A DNA stretch of 64,000 nucleotides from an uncultured Mailhella sp. (lineage in GTDB: Bacteria > Desulfobacterota > Desulfovibrionia > Desulfovibrionales > Desulfovibrionaceae): assembly GCA_910578585.1 (NCBI GenBank), contig CAJTRG010000001.1, positions 1 to 64,000 of the forward strand, given 5' to 3'. The translations under genes were made by a program, and so were the position numbers. Below the pieces are notes generated by a model. The model was not told the DNA's origin and ran no database searches. It worked only from the letters and a program-made list of their open reading frames with translations. Shown here one piece after another: positions 25,569 through 33,474 of the stretch (position 1 is the first letter of the stretch; every line of letters starts with the position of its first letter).

Positions 25569-26891
25569 ATGGTTTATAATTTAAAACGAGCATTAATTTG
25601 TGGCGCTGCACTCTTAGTATTAACCGCGTGCGGCGATTCAAATAATCAACAAACAGTGCAGCGCCCTGCGGCTTCTGTTGGGGTTGTGCGGGTAAAAGCC
25701 CGCCCCGTCATTTTATATAATGAAATGCCCGGACGTACCTTGGCTTTTGAAACAGCAGAAGTTCGCCCCGAAGTAACGGGCATTATCCGGCAAAGAGTCT
25801 ATCAGGAAGGTTCTTACGTCAATAAAGGCGACGTGCTGTATCTGATTGATGATGAAGTATATAAGGCAAGTTATGAAAGTGCAAAAGCAACCCTTGCCAA
25901 GGCGGAAGCGTCCCTCAATGTCAATCATGTGAAAGAACGCAGAATGAGCGAACTGCGGAAAAGAAACGCAATCAGCCAGCAGGATTATGATGAAGTAAGA
26001 GCTGCGTATTTGCAGGCGGTTGCTGAAGTTCAGGCTGCCAAAGCCGCAGTGCAGACAGCAAAAATCAATCTTGACAGAACTGAAATTTCTGCACCCCTCA
26101 GCGGTTTGATCAGTAAATCCAGCGTATCAGTAGGTACACTTGTTTCCAATAACCAAATGGCAGCACTTACCACCATTTATCAAATTGACCCCATGAATGT
26201 TGATTTGACAGATTCTATTGAAAAACTGGTAAAATCCAAGAAAGAAAGTGAAAAAACGCATGGAAAAGCTTCTGCCCGAAATTTACAAAATTTAGATATT
26301 CCTGTTAAATTACTGCTTGATGACGGCATAGAATATTCTCATCTTGGTAAACTGGAGTTTGTGGACGTTGGTGTTGATACAAGTACTTCTACCATTACCT
26401 TGCGTGCTTCCTTTGCCAACCCTCAATACCACCTTATGCCCGGTATGTTTGTGCGTGCAAAAGTACAAATCGGTGTTGAAGCAAATGCGTTGTTAATCCC
26501 TCAAAAGGCTGTTCTTCGTGATAACCGCGGCCGTGCCTATGTTTTTGTGGCAGAAGGTTATACCCATAATCAGGAAGTAAGCAATGAGGCTCCAGCCAAG
26601 GCAAAATCTGTCCGTAAATTTATTACTCTGGGTGATACCTACGGGGAAAACTGGCTTGTGACTGAAGGCTTAAAAGACGGTGACAGTGTTATTTTAGAAG
26701 GCGTACAAAAAGTAACAGAAGACGGCGATATCAATATTATTAAAGCGAGTGATGCAAATATTCCTCCGGATGCTGATTATTTAGCTGAAAATGCGCCAAA
26801 AAATACTGTTGCAAATGATGACGCTGTTAATAACGCCGTCAATGAAGTTGCCGCTGCCAAGATAAAAGAAACTCATGGAGGCAATGCATAA
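25569..26891 (+). CDS. RND efflux periplasmic adaptor lipoprotein
   Basis: This 440-residue AcrA/MexA-family membrane fusion protein has a lipoprotein leader ending LLVLTAC (Cys about 21). The barrel-sandwich segment is RPEVTGIIRQRVYQEGSYVNKGDVLYLID. A helical hairpin (about 100-160) follows, then the second lipoyl half (TEISAPLSGLISKSSVSVGTLV). The C-terminal 45 residues are Ala/Asp/Asn-rich. It overlaps the start of the pump gene by one base. A possible promoter (TTGCTG-18 bp-TATATA, 25467-25496) lies upstream. The outer-membrane TolC partner is not in the window. Confidence 0.92.
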   Translation: MVYNLKRALICGAALLVLTACGDSNNQQTVQRPAASVGVVRVKARPVILYNEMPGRTLAFETAEVRPEVTGIIRQRVYQEGSYVNKGDVLYLIDDEVYKASYESAKATLAKAEASLNVNHVKERRMSELRKRNAISQQDYDEVRAAYLQAVAEVQAAKAAVQTAKINLDRTEISAPLSGLISKSSVSVGTLVSNNQMAALTTIYQIDPMNVDLTDSIEKLVKSKKESEKTHGKASARNLQNLDIPVKLLLDDGIEYSHLGKLEFVDVGVDTSTSTITLRASFANPQYHLMPGMFVRAKVQIGVEANALLIPQKAVLRDNRGRAYVFVAEGYTHNQEVSNEAPAKAKSVRKFITLGDTYGENWLVTEGLKDGDSVILEGVQKVTEDGDINIIKASDANIPPDADYLAENAPKNTVANDDAVNNAVNEVAAAKIKETHGGNA

Positions 26892-29800
26892 TGGCACGAT
26901 TTTTTATTCACCACCCTATTTTTGCATGGGTGCTTGCCATTATCACCATGCTTGCAGGGGGATTAGCGTTATTTATGCTTCCTGTGTCCCAGTATCCTGA
27001 AGTTGCGCCTCCTTCTATCCGTATTTCTGCAACCTATTTAGGAGCTTCAGCAAGTACCACGGAAGAAGCTGTGACCCAGATTTTGGAACAAAATATTACA
27101 GGTGTTGACAATATGATTTACATGAAATCAACATCTGACTCTAACGGTATGGCAAATATTACAGTTTCTTTTTTACAGGGAACTGACTCCAATATTGCGC
27201 AGGTTCAAGTGCAGAATAAGATTCAGACAGCCATTAGCTCATTGCCTGAATCTGTACAGCGTCTTGGTGTTACCGTGGATAAGGGTAATTCCAATATGCT
27301 CATGGTTGTGGCTTTGGTCTGCACGGACGGAACTCTTGACTCTGTTGACCTTGCCGACTATATGGGCTCATACATTAAAGACCAGGTCAGCCGTCTTCCC
27401 GGTGTTGGCAGTGTGCAAGTTTTTGGTGACGAATATGCTATGCGTATTTGGCTTGATCCTCAAAAATTGTATGACTACAATATGACGGCTTCTGATATTG
27501 TAGCTGCAGTTTCAGCCCAAAACGCTCAGGTGACTGCCGGACAGTTAGGTTCACTTCCTGCTGAAAAAAATGCACAAATTAACGTAGTTATTAAAGGACA
27601 AAACCTTTTACAATCAGTTGAAGAATTTGAAAATATTCTTCTCCGTGTTGATACAGAAGGACGAAGTGTATTTTTAAAAGATGTCGGACGTGTTGAAATT
27701 GGCAGTGCAAGTTATAATACGACTTCACAAATTAGACTGCGCGGTTCCGGTGCTATGGGTATTTCTCTTGCCTCCGGTGCAAACGCACTTGATGTAAAAG
27801 AAGCTGTTAATGAAAAATTGGCTGAACTTCGCCAATTTCTGCCAAGTAACATGGAACTTCTCATCGCTTATGATACAACGCCTCCGATTAAAGCATCAGT
27901 AAACAACGTTGTGCATACGCTGTTTGAAGCTATTGTTCTCGTTTTCCTTATTATGTATTTGTTCCTGCAAAACATTCGGGCAACCATTATTCCTACTATT
28001 GCTGTTCCTGTTGTTTTGCTGGGTACTTTTGCAATTTTATTGGCACTTGGTTTTTCAATCAATACTTTGAGTTTGTTTGCCATGGTTCTGGCAATTGGGC
28101 TCTTGGTTGACGATGCTATTGTTGTTGTTGAAAACGTAGAGCGGCTCATGGCAACAGAAAAACTGGGCCCTGTTGAAGCAGCTGAAAAATCCATGGATCA
28201 GGTTTCAGGCGCACTGGTTGGTATTGTTGCTGTTTTGTGTGCCGTATTCTTGCCCATGGCATTTTTGAAAGGTTCAACTGGGGTTATTTACCGCCAATTT
28301 TCAGTCACCATTGTTACGGCTATGCTCATGTCACTCGCTGTTGCGCTTATTTTAACACCGGCGCTTTGTGCAACTATGTTAAAACAGCATGGTCATGACA
28401 AAAAAGTTGGCCGTTTCTTTGAATGGTTCAACGGAAAATTTGAACGATTTACTGTTTTTTACCATGAAAAGGTTGTGAGCTTGCTCCGTCAGGGCGGTAA
28501 AATGCTTACCCTCTATGCCATTATTATTGCTGTCCTTATTGGTATGTATTTGAAACTGCCTACCAGTTTCTTGCCTGACGAAGATGCCGGTCTTTGTATT
28601 GGCCTTGTTTCACTTCCTCCTAACAGCACAAGTTCCCAAACTCAAGCTGTTTTGGAAGATATTCAGCGTTATGCCATAGATGAAGAGGGGGTAATTCTTG
28701 ACAATATTATTTCTGTTGCCGGTTATGGTATGGGCGCACAGGGGCAAAATGTTGGGGTTATCTTTATTTCCTTGAAAGACTGGTCTTTGCGTAAAGGAAA
28801 GGGCGATTCTGCCTTTGCTTTTGCAGATAGAATGAGAGCTCATTTTGCCAATGATATTCGTGGTTCTATTTACATTATGATTCCGCCTGCTATTATTGAA
28901 CTGGGTACAAGTACCGGATTTACTATGGAATTGCAGGACAACGGCGGCTTGGGGCATGAACGGCTTATTGCTGCCCGAAATCAGCTTATGGCAGCTGCTT
29001 TCCAAAATCCAAAAATTTTGTATGTTCGTCCAACCGGCTTGGAAGATAACGTCCAATACGAAGTTTCTTTTGACTATCAAAAGGCTTCAAGCTTGGGACT
29101 TTCTGTCAGTGAAATCAGCAATAACCTTGCAATTATGCTTGGCGGTATGTACGTTAATGATTTTATCGACAGAGGACGTATCAAGAAAGTATATGTGCAG
29201 GGCGACAGTCCATTCAGAATGCGGCCTAATGATCTTTTGCTCTTGAGCTTTAGGAATAATCAGGGAAAAATGGTTCCTTTCTCTTCCATTGCCCATGTGG
29301 AATGGACACAAGGGCCTGCAATGCTGGAACGCTATAATGGTATTTCCAGCGTTGAGCTTCAAGGTGTGAGTGCTCCCGGCGTAACTTCCGGGGAAGCTAT
29401 GAAAATAATGGAAGAGGAAGTGGCAAAACTTGGGCAGGGCTTTGGGCTTAGCTGGACAGGTATGAGTTATGAAGAAGTTCAGGCAGGCAACCAGACAACA
29501 ATTGTGCTTGGTATTTCTGCCCTGATTGTTTTCCTTGCCCTTGCTGCTCTTTATGAAAGCTGGACCATTCCTTTCTCTGTTATTTTGATGATTCCTATCG
29601 GGGTACTGGGAGCTGTTCTTGGAACATTTATCTTAGGTCTTTCCAATGATATTTACTTTCAGGTTGGTCTGCTTGCAACCATGGGGCTTTCAGCCAAGAA
29701 CGCCATTATGGTTGTTGAATTTGCGAAAGATTTAATGGAAAAAGAAGGCAAGAGTTATCGTGCCGCAGCAGCAGAAGCAGCCAGACTGCGTCTGCGTCCT

Positions 29801-30025
29801 ATTTTGATGACATCCCTTGCTTTTGGTCTTGGGGTTATTCCGCTTCTCTTAGCTTCCGGTGCAGGTGCAGGCAGTCAGCTTGCTGTTGGCGGTGCCGTAT
29901 TCTTTGGTACGGTTACAGCTACAATCCTTGGTATTTTCTTTATTCCAACATTCTTTGCCGTTGTGGCAATCGCCGTTGGCTTATTCTTCAAGAAAATATC
30001 TGTCCGCGAGCTTTTCAAAGATTAA
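26891..30025 (+). CDS. RND multidrug efflux pump, HAE1 family (AcrB-like)
   Basis: This 1044-residue inner-membrane proton-driven pump has the AcrB length and start (MARFFIHHPIFAWVLAIITML). The proton-relay aspartates are in GLLVDDAIVVVENVE (TM4) and the lysine is in LSAKNAIMVVEFAKDL (TM10). Twelve helices and the two large periplasmic porter loops are evident. Substrates cannot be predicted; bile salts, dyes or antibiotics are typical. No TetR-type repressor is adjacent. It ends in a strong terminator and is followed by a nested mobile element. Confidence 0.95.
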   Translation: MARFFIHHPIFAWVLAIITMLAGGLALFMLPVSQYPEVAPPSIRISATYLGASASTTEEAVTQILEQNITGVDNMIYMKSTSDSNGMANITVSFLQGTDSNIAQVQVQNKIQTAISSLPESVQRLGVTVDKGNSNMLMVVALVCTDGTLDSVDLADYMGSYIKDQVSRLPGVGSVQVFGDEYAMRIWLDPQKLYDYNMTASDIVAAVSAQNAQVTAGQLGSLPAEKNAQINVVIKGQNLLQSVEEFENILLRVDTEGRSVFLKDVGRVEIGSASYNTTSQIRLRGSGAMGISLASGANALDVKEAVNEKLAELRQFLPSNMELLIAYDTTPPIKASVNNVVHTLFEAIVLVFLIMYLFLQNIRATIIPTIAVPVVLLGTFAILLALGFSINTLSLFAMVLAIGLLVDDAIVVVENVERLMATEKLGPVEAAEKSMDQVSGALVGIVAVLCAVFLPMAFLKGSTGVIYRQFSVTIVTAMLMSLAVALILTPALCATMLKQHGHDKKVGRFFEWFNGKFERFTVFYHEKVVSLLRQGGKMLTLYAIIIAVLIGMYLKLPTSFLPDEDAGLCIGLVSLPPNSTSSQTQAVLEDIQRYAIDEEGVILDNIISVAGYGMGAQGQNVGVIFISLKDWSLRKGKGDSAFAFADRMRAHFANDIRGSIYIMIPPAIIELGTSTGFTMELQDNGGLGHERLIAARNQLMAAAFQNPKILYVRPTGLEDNVQYEVSFDYQKASSLGLSVSEISNNLAIMLGGMYVNDFIDRGRIKKVYVQGDSPFRMRPNDLLLLSFRNNQGKMVPFSSIAHVEWTQGPAMLERYNGISSVELQGVSAPGVTSGEAMKIMEEEVAKLGQGFGLSWTGMSYEEVQAGNQTTIVLGISALIVFLALAALYESWTIPFSVILMIPIGVLGAVLGTFILGLSNDIYFQVGLLATMGLSAKNAIMVVEFAKDLMEKEGKSYRAAAAEAARLRLRPILMTSLAFGLGVIPLLLASGAGAGSQLAVGGAVFFGTVTATILGIFFIPTFFAVVAIAVGLFFKKISVRELFKD

Positions 30026-30041
30026 TTGAATTAAATAAATT

Positions 30042-30078
30042 AAACTCCCTCGTTCGTAACAGAAAGAGGGAGTTTTTT
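30042..30078 (+). terminator. Terminator of the RND operon
   Basis: AAACTCCCTC (30042-30051) pairs with GAGGGAGTTT (30066-30075), followed by further Ts; it sits 17 bp after the pump stop codon. Confidence 0.85.
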
Positions 30079-30081
30079 GTT

Positions 30082-30426
30082 TAGAGCATTTCCAATAAAT
30101 CTTGCGACTTTTCTATGCAGGGGAAAAACTTTATCTCTGCTGTCCATTTCTCTAGAGCATTTCCCTATAATATTCGTAATTTTTATTTTTCTTGGGGGAA
30201 ATGATTTCCCCCAATTCCCCTCATCTCCTGTTATGAATGTTGTCCATAACAGGGAATCAACATTCTTGATATTAACAGGAAATGCTCTAAGTCTCGTAAA
30301 CTCGACATAAGAGAAACGACTTCGTCGCCTTCGGTGGCTGAAAAAGTTTCTTCCCCTGCACCCCTTTACAAAACTTTTTAAGCTTTATTATTAAAATTAT
30401 TTGTAATTATTTTCGGAAATGCTCTA
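30082..30426. mobile_element. MITE-like element with TIR GAGCATTTCC, outer copy (D)
   Basis: The ends TAGAGCATTTCC (30082-30093) and GGAAATGCTCTA (30415-30426) are perfect inverted repeats with TA at both outer edges. The interior carries a type-1 fold-back core in reverse orientation (TGCAGGGG at 30116, CCCCTGCA at 30353-30360). No coding capacity. The core is broken by the inner element at 30153-30290. It lies between two converging genes. Confidence 0.85.
30153..30290. mobile_element. MITE-like element nested inside copy D
   Basis: This 138-bp element has the same 12-bp inverted ends (TAGAGCATTTCC at 30153-30164, GGAAATGCTCTA at 30279-30290). Its interior is a type-2 repeat: GGGGGAAA-TGA-TTTCCCCC followed by CTGTTAT/ATAACAG. 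It splits the TTTCTCT/AGAGAAA stem region of the outer copy, which is the mark of insertion after the outer element was in place. TA-flanked ends resemble IS630/Tc1-type mobility (inference). Confidence 0.85.
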
Positions 30427-30456
30427 ATTGTATAGAATTTTTATTTTGGGCAAATA

Positions 30457-33400
30457 TTACCAAACAGTAGGAATACGGACTTTTTGCCCGGCTTTATTGG
30501 TAAAGAGAAGGTAGCTGTTTTCTCTGGCAAACTCAAAAAGCTCTTTTGTCAGACGCACATCTTGAGTGCAGTATTCTGTGATTTTATCAAGTTTTCCCTG
30601 CTTCCACCATTCAAGAGCTTTGAGTCCGTCAGCACTTTTTTGCATATTAAAAGTGGAACTTGCCAGATTATCCAGGCTGACGCGATAATTTAAGCGATTT
30701 TTGATTTCATGGAGCATGTCAAGGCTGGGCAAATCCCAAAGATTATAGGCGCAAAATGGCTGTAAAACCTTATAGTCAAAATTCAAAGTATTGAAGCCAA
30801 CGACTAAATCTGCCTGCTTCATGAGCGCAAACATTTCATCCAATCTGTCCTGAGTAAAGTTCTGATACTCTTTTCCGTCAAATAACACTGCAATGCTCAC
30901 ACCCATTAAATGCGCGTTATGCCAGCCGCCCACTTCATCTGCGCTGTATCTGGTTTCTATGTCTAAAACCATAATAGTCTGAAATTCTTCACTATTAATC
31001 TTTGCGGGCACTGAAATATTTTGCTCACTGCTTTGGATTTTTGCAGGAGTTTGGATTTGCTTTGCTGATAAAGGAGTATTGATCGAAGTATTATTAATGA
31101 GGGTTTGCAAAAGAAGTTTTGCCCCGTCCTTGTCAATGGGTCTGTTGCCGGAGCCGCATTTTGGCGAAATCACACAGGAAGGACAGCCAATTTCGCAGGG
31201 GCAGCTTTCCAAACGGGAAAGGACTGCTTTAAGCAGAATTTCAAGCTTTGTAAATGCCTCTTTGCAAAGCCCGGCACCGCCCACACTGCCGTCATAAATG
31301 AACACAGCAGGACTGTTCAGGGCAGGGAAAAAGGGGATGGAAATGCCGCCAATATCGTTCCTGTCCGCCATAACCACAAGGGGCATAAGACCTATGGTGA
31401 TATGCTCAAAAGCGTGGATTGATCCCATAAAATGATAGAATTTATCTTCCAGAAGTTTGATGCAATAATCGGGAATAATAAACCATAAGCCTTCTGTTTC
31501 AAAGGTCAGCGGGGGATAGTCAAGGCTTTCAATGCTCAGGAGCTTGAGCGTGCTGTTTCGCCGTCTTTCATAGCCGGTAAGATTTTCCGTGACTTTGAGT
31601 TTGCCAAAGCCCACTTCAAAACCAAAGACTTTGCAGGCTGCCAGAACTTCTAAAATTTCTGTATTTTTATTGGTTCTTGCCCGCGTGTGCCAAAGCACAT
31701 TTTCCTTATGCACATAAATGGTTTTAGTTGCAAAATCGAGGCTGTCCACAAGATATTGCTGCTTGTTATGCAGATAAATCGCTCCCTCGTGGGTTTCCAT
31801 ATAGGCCTGGCGTAAATCCACTGTGCCAATAATTTGGCTTTTGCTGGCAAGGTTGACAAAAGCCTGTGCTTGGGGAGTTTCAGCTTGCAGGAGAGGGGTA
31901 CTGTTTGAAGAAACGGGAATTTCTTCTTGTGGTTCAGATTGCGGTTCAGCAAGGGTATTCAGCCAAAAATTTTGCGGATTAATGGCAATACGCTCAATAA
32001 TATTAAAGGTTGCGCCGCTTCCGCGTAAATCAATATTTAGGTGCGGGCGCTTGCGGGAAGCATAAAATTTTTCGCCTGCTTCATCCTGCAAAAGTAATCC
32101 CTGCATACAAAGTTCCTGCACCTCATCCTGTACAGTGTTTTCCTGCAGCCATGGCTCGCCCTTTTCCAGCACAAGTTCAGATGCGGCACATTCCAAATGT
32201 TTTTGCAAAATATAGGGATTTTCTGTGTTGATAATGGCATTTTCAGGAGGGCGGTTAAAAAATTCTTCTGGGTTTTGCATGAAATACTGATCAAGAGCAT
32301 CTTCTCCAGCCAAAAGGAAAATTGCTGATTCCTGCCCCTTTCTGCCTACACGGCCAGAGCGCTGCAAAGCAGACATAATAGTTCCCGGATAGCCGACCAA
32401 AATACATAAATCCAAATTGCCAATATCAATGCCCAACTCAAGGGCGCTGGTGGAAACTATGCATCCTAGCTCGCCATTGCTCATTTTTTCTTCAATTTCA
32501 CGGCGTTCTTCGGGTAAAAAACCTGCACGATACGCATTGATTTTGTGGCGGTATTGATTGTTCTTTTCCGTTGCCCAAAGGCTGATGAGTTCAGTCATTT
32601 TTCTGGAGCGGCAGTAGACAATGGTGCGCAAATTTCGCTTGAGGGCTGATTTGATAAGTGAAATAGCATAACTGGCAGGGCTTTCTTCGGGATTGACAAG
32701 CAGAATATGCTTTTTCCCTTGAGGAGCGCCGGATTTGGTAATCAGTTCTGCCTGTGTTGAGCCTAAAAGTTTTTGGGCTAATTCTTCGGGATTGCCGATA
32801 GTTGCAGTGCAGAGAATACGACGTGGTTTTGCTGCATAATGCTCACAAATTCTTTGTATTCTGCGAAAAATCTGAGCCATGTGTGAGCCAAAGACACCGC
32901 GGTAGGTATGGGCTTCATCAAGCACAATAAAACGCAAATTGGCAAAAAATTCCCGCCAGCTGGTGTGGCTTGGCATAATGCCCAGATTGAGCATATCAGG
33001 ATTGGTGATCAGAATATTGGGCAGTTTTTTGCGGATTTTTTGCCGTTCATAGGGGGTGCAGTCGCCGTCGTACAGGGCAATACCGGGCTTCTTGTCCCAG
33101 TCCTTTATAAAGTTTTGCAGAAAAGAATACTGGTCGCGGGCAAGGGCTTTCAAAGGAAAAATATACAGAGCATGGATGTGGGGATTTTGCAAAAATGCCT
33201 CTAAAACAGGGAGGGTATAGACCATGCTTTTGCCGCTGGCTGTAGGGGAAGTCAGCACAATATCCTTGCCCTGCATAATTGCATGGATGGCCTTGGCCTG
33301 ATGATCATAGAGCTTTTCTATGCCATAGGCGCGCAAAGTTTCTGTCAGCTTGGGGGAAAGGAGGTAAGGGGTGTAGTGTGCCTCTTTTTCATCAAAAATT

Positions 33401-33474
33401 TTATGGTAAACAACTTGCCTTTTGAGTTCTTGATGCTGATAAAAGGCTTGCAGATAATCATGAACGTGTGACAT
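30457..33474 (-). CDS. MrfA-like DEAH helicase (DUF1998) fused to MrfB-like exonuclease domain
   Basis: This 1005-residue protein has three parts. Residues 1-420 form a superfamily 2 helicase: SPTASGKS (76-83), DEAH (186-189) and motif VI ALQRSGRVGRKGQ. A DUF1998 region follows with a four-cysteine cluster ending CPCEIGCPSCVISPKCGSG. The C-terminal 833-1005 is a DEDDy-type 3'-5' exonuclease-like domain (D838 and E840 in LDIETR, D900 in NFDYK, Y968-x3-D972). In Bacillus subtilis separate MrfA (YprA) and MrfB (YprB) act together in mitomycin crosslink repair; here both are in one chain. Its start overlaps the dynamin-like gene by 17 bp. Confidence 0.88.
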   Translation of the reverse strand: MSHVHDYLQAFYQHQELKRQVVYHKIFDEKEAHYTPYLLSPKLTETLRAYGIEKLYDHQAKAIHAIMQGKDIVLTSPTASGKSMVYTLPVLEAFLQNPHIHALYIFPLKALARDQYSFLQNFIKDWDKKPGIALYDGDCTPYERQKIRKKLPNILITNPDMLNLGIMPSHTSWREFFANLRFIVLDEAHTYRGVFGSHMAQIFRRIQRICEHYAAKPRRILCTATIGNPEELAQKLLGSTQAELITKSGAPQGKKHILLVNPEESPASYAISLIKSALKRNLRTIVYCRSRKMTELISLWATEKNNQYRHKINAYRAGFLPEERREIEEKMSNGELGCIVSTSALELGIDIGNLDLCILVGYPGTIMSALQRSGRVGRKGQESAIFLLAGEDALDQYFMQNPEEFFNRPPENAIINTENPYILQKHLECAASELVLEKGEPWLQENTVQDEVQELCMQGLLLQDEAGEKFYASRKRPHLNIDLRGSGATFNIIERIAINPQNFWLNTLAEPQSEPQEEIPVSSNSTPLLQAETPQAQAFVNLASKSQIIGTVDLRQAYMETHEGAIYLHNKQQYLVDSLDFATKTIYVHKENVLWHTRARTNKNTEILEVLAACKVFGFEVGFGKLKVTENLTGYERRRNSTLKLLSIESLDYPPLTFETEGLWFIIPDYCIKLLEDKFYHFMGSIHAFEHITIGLMPLVVMADRNDIGGISIPFFPALNSPAVFIYDGSVGGAGLCKEAFTKLEILLKAVLSRLESCPCEIGCPSCVISPKCGSGNRPIDKDGAKLLLQTLINNTSINTPLSAKQIQTPAKIQSSEQNISVPAKINSEEFQTIMVLDIETRYSADEVGGWHNAHLMGVSIAVLFDGKEYQNFTQDRLDEMFALMKQADLVVGFNTLNFDYKVLQPFCAYNLWDLPSLDMLHEIKNRLNYRVSLDNLASSTFNMQKSADGLKALEWWKQGKLDKITEYCTQDVRLTKELFEFARENSYLLFTNKAGQKVRIPTVW

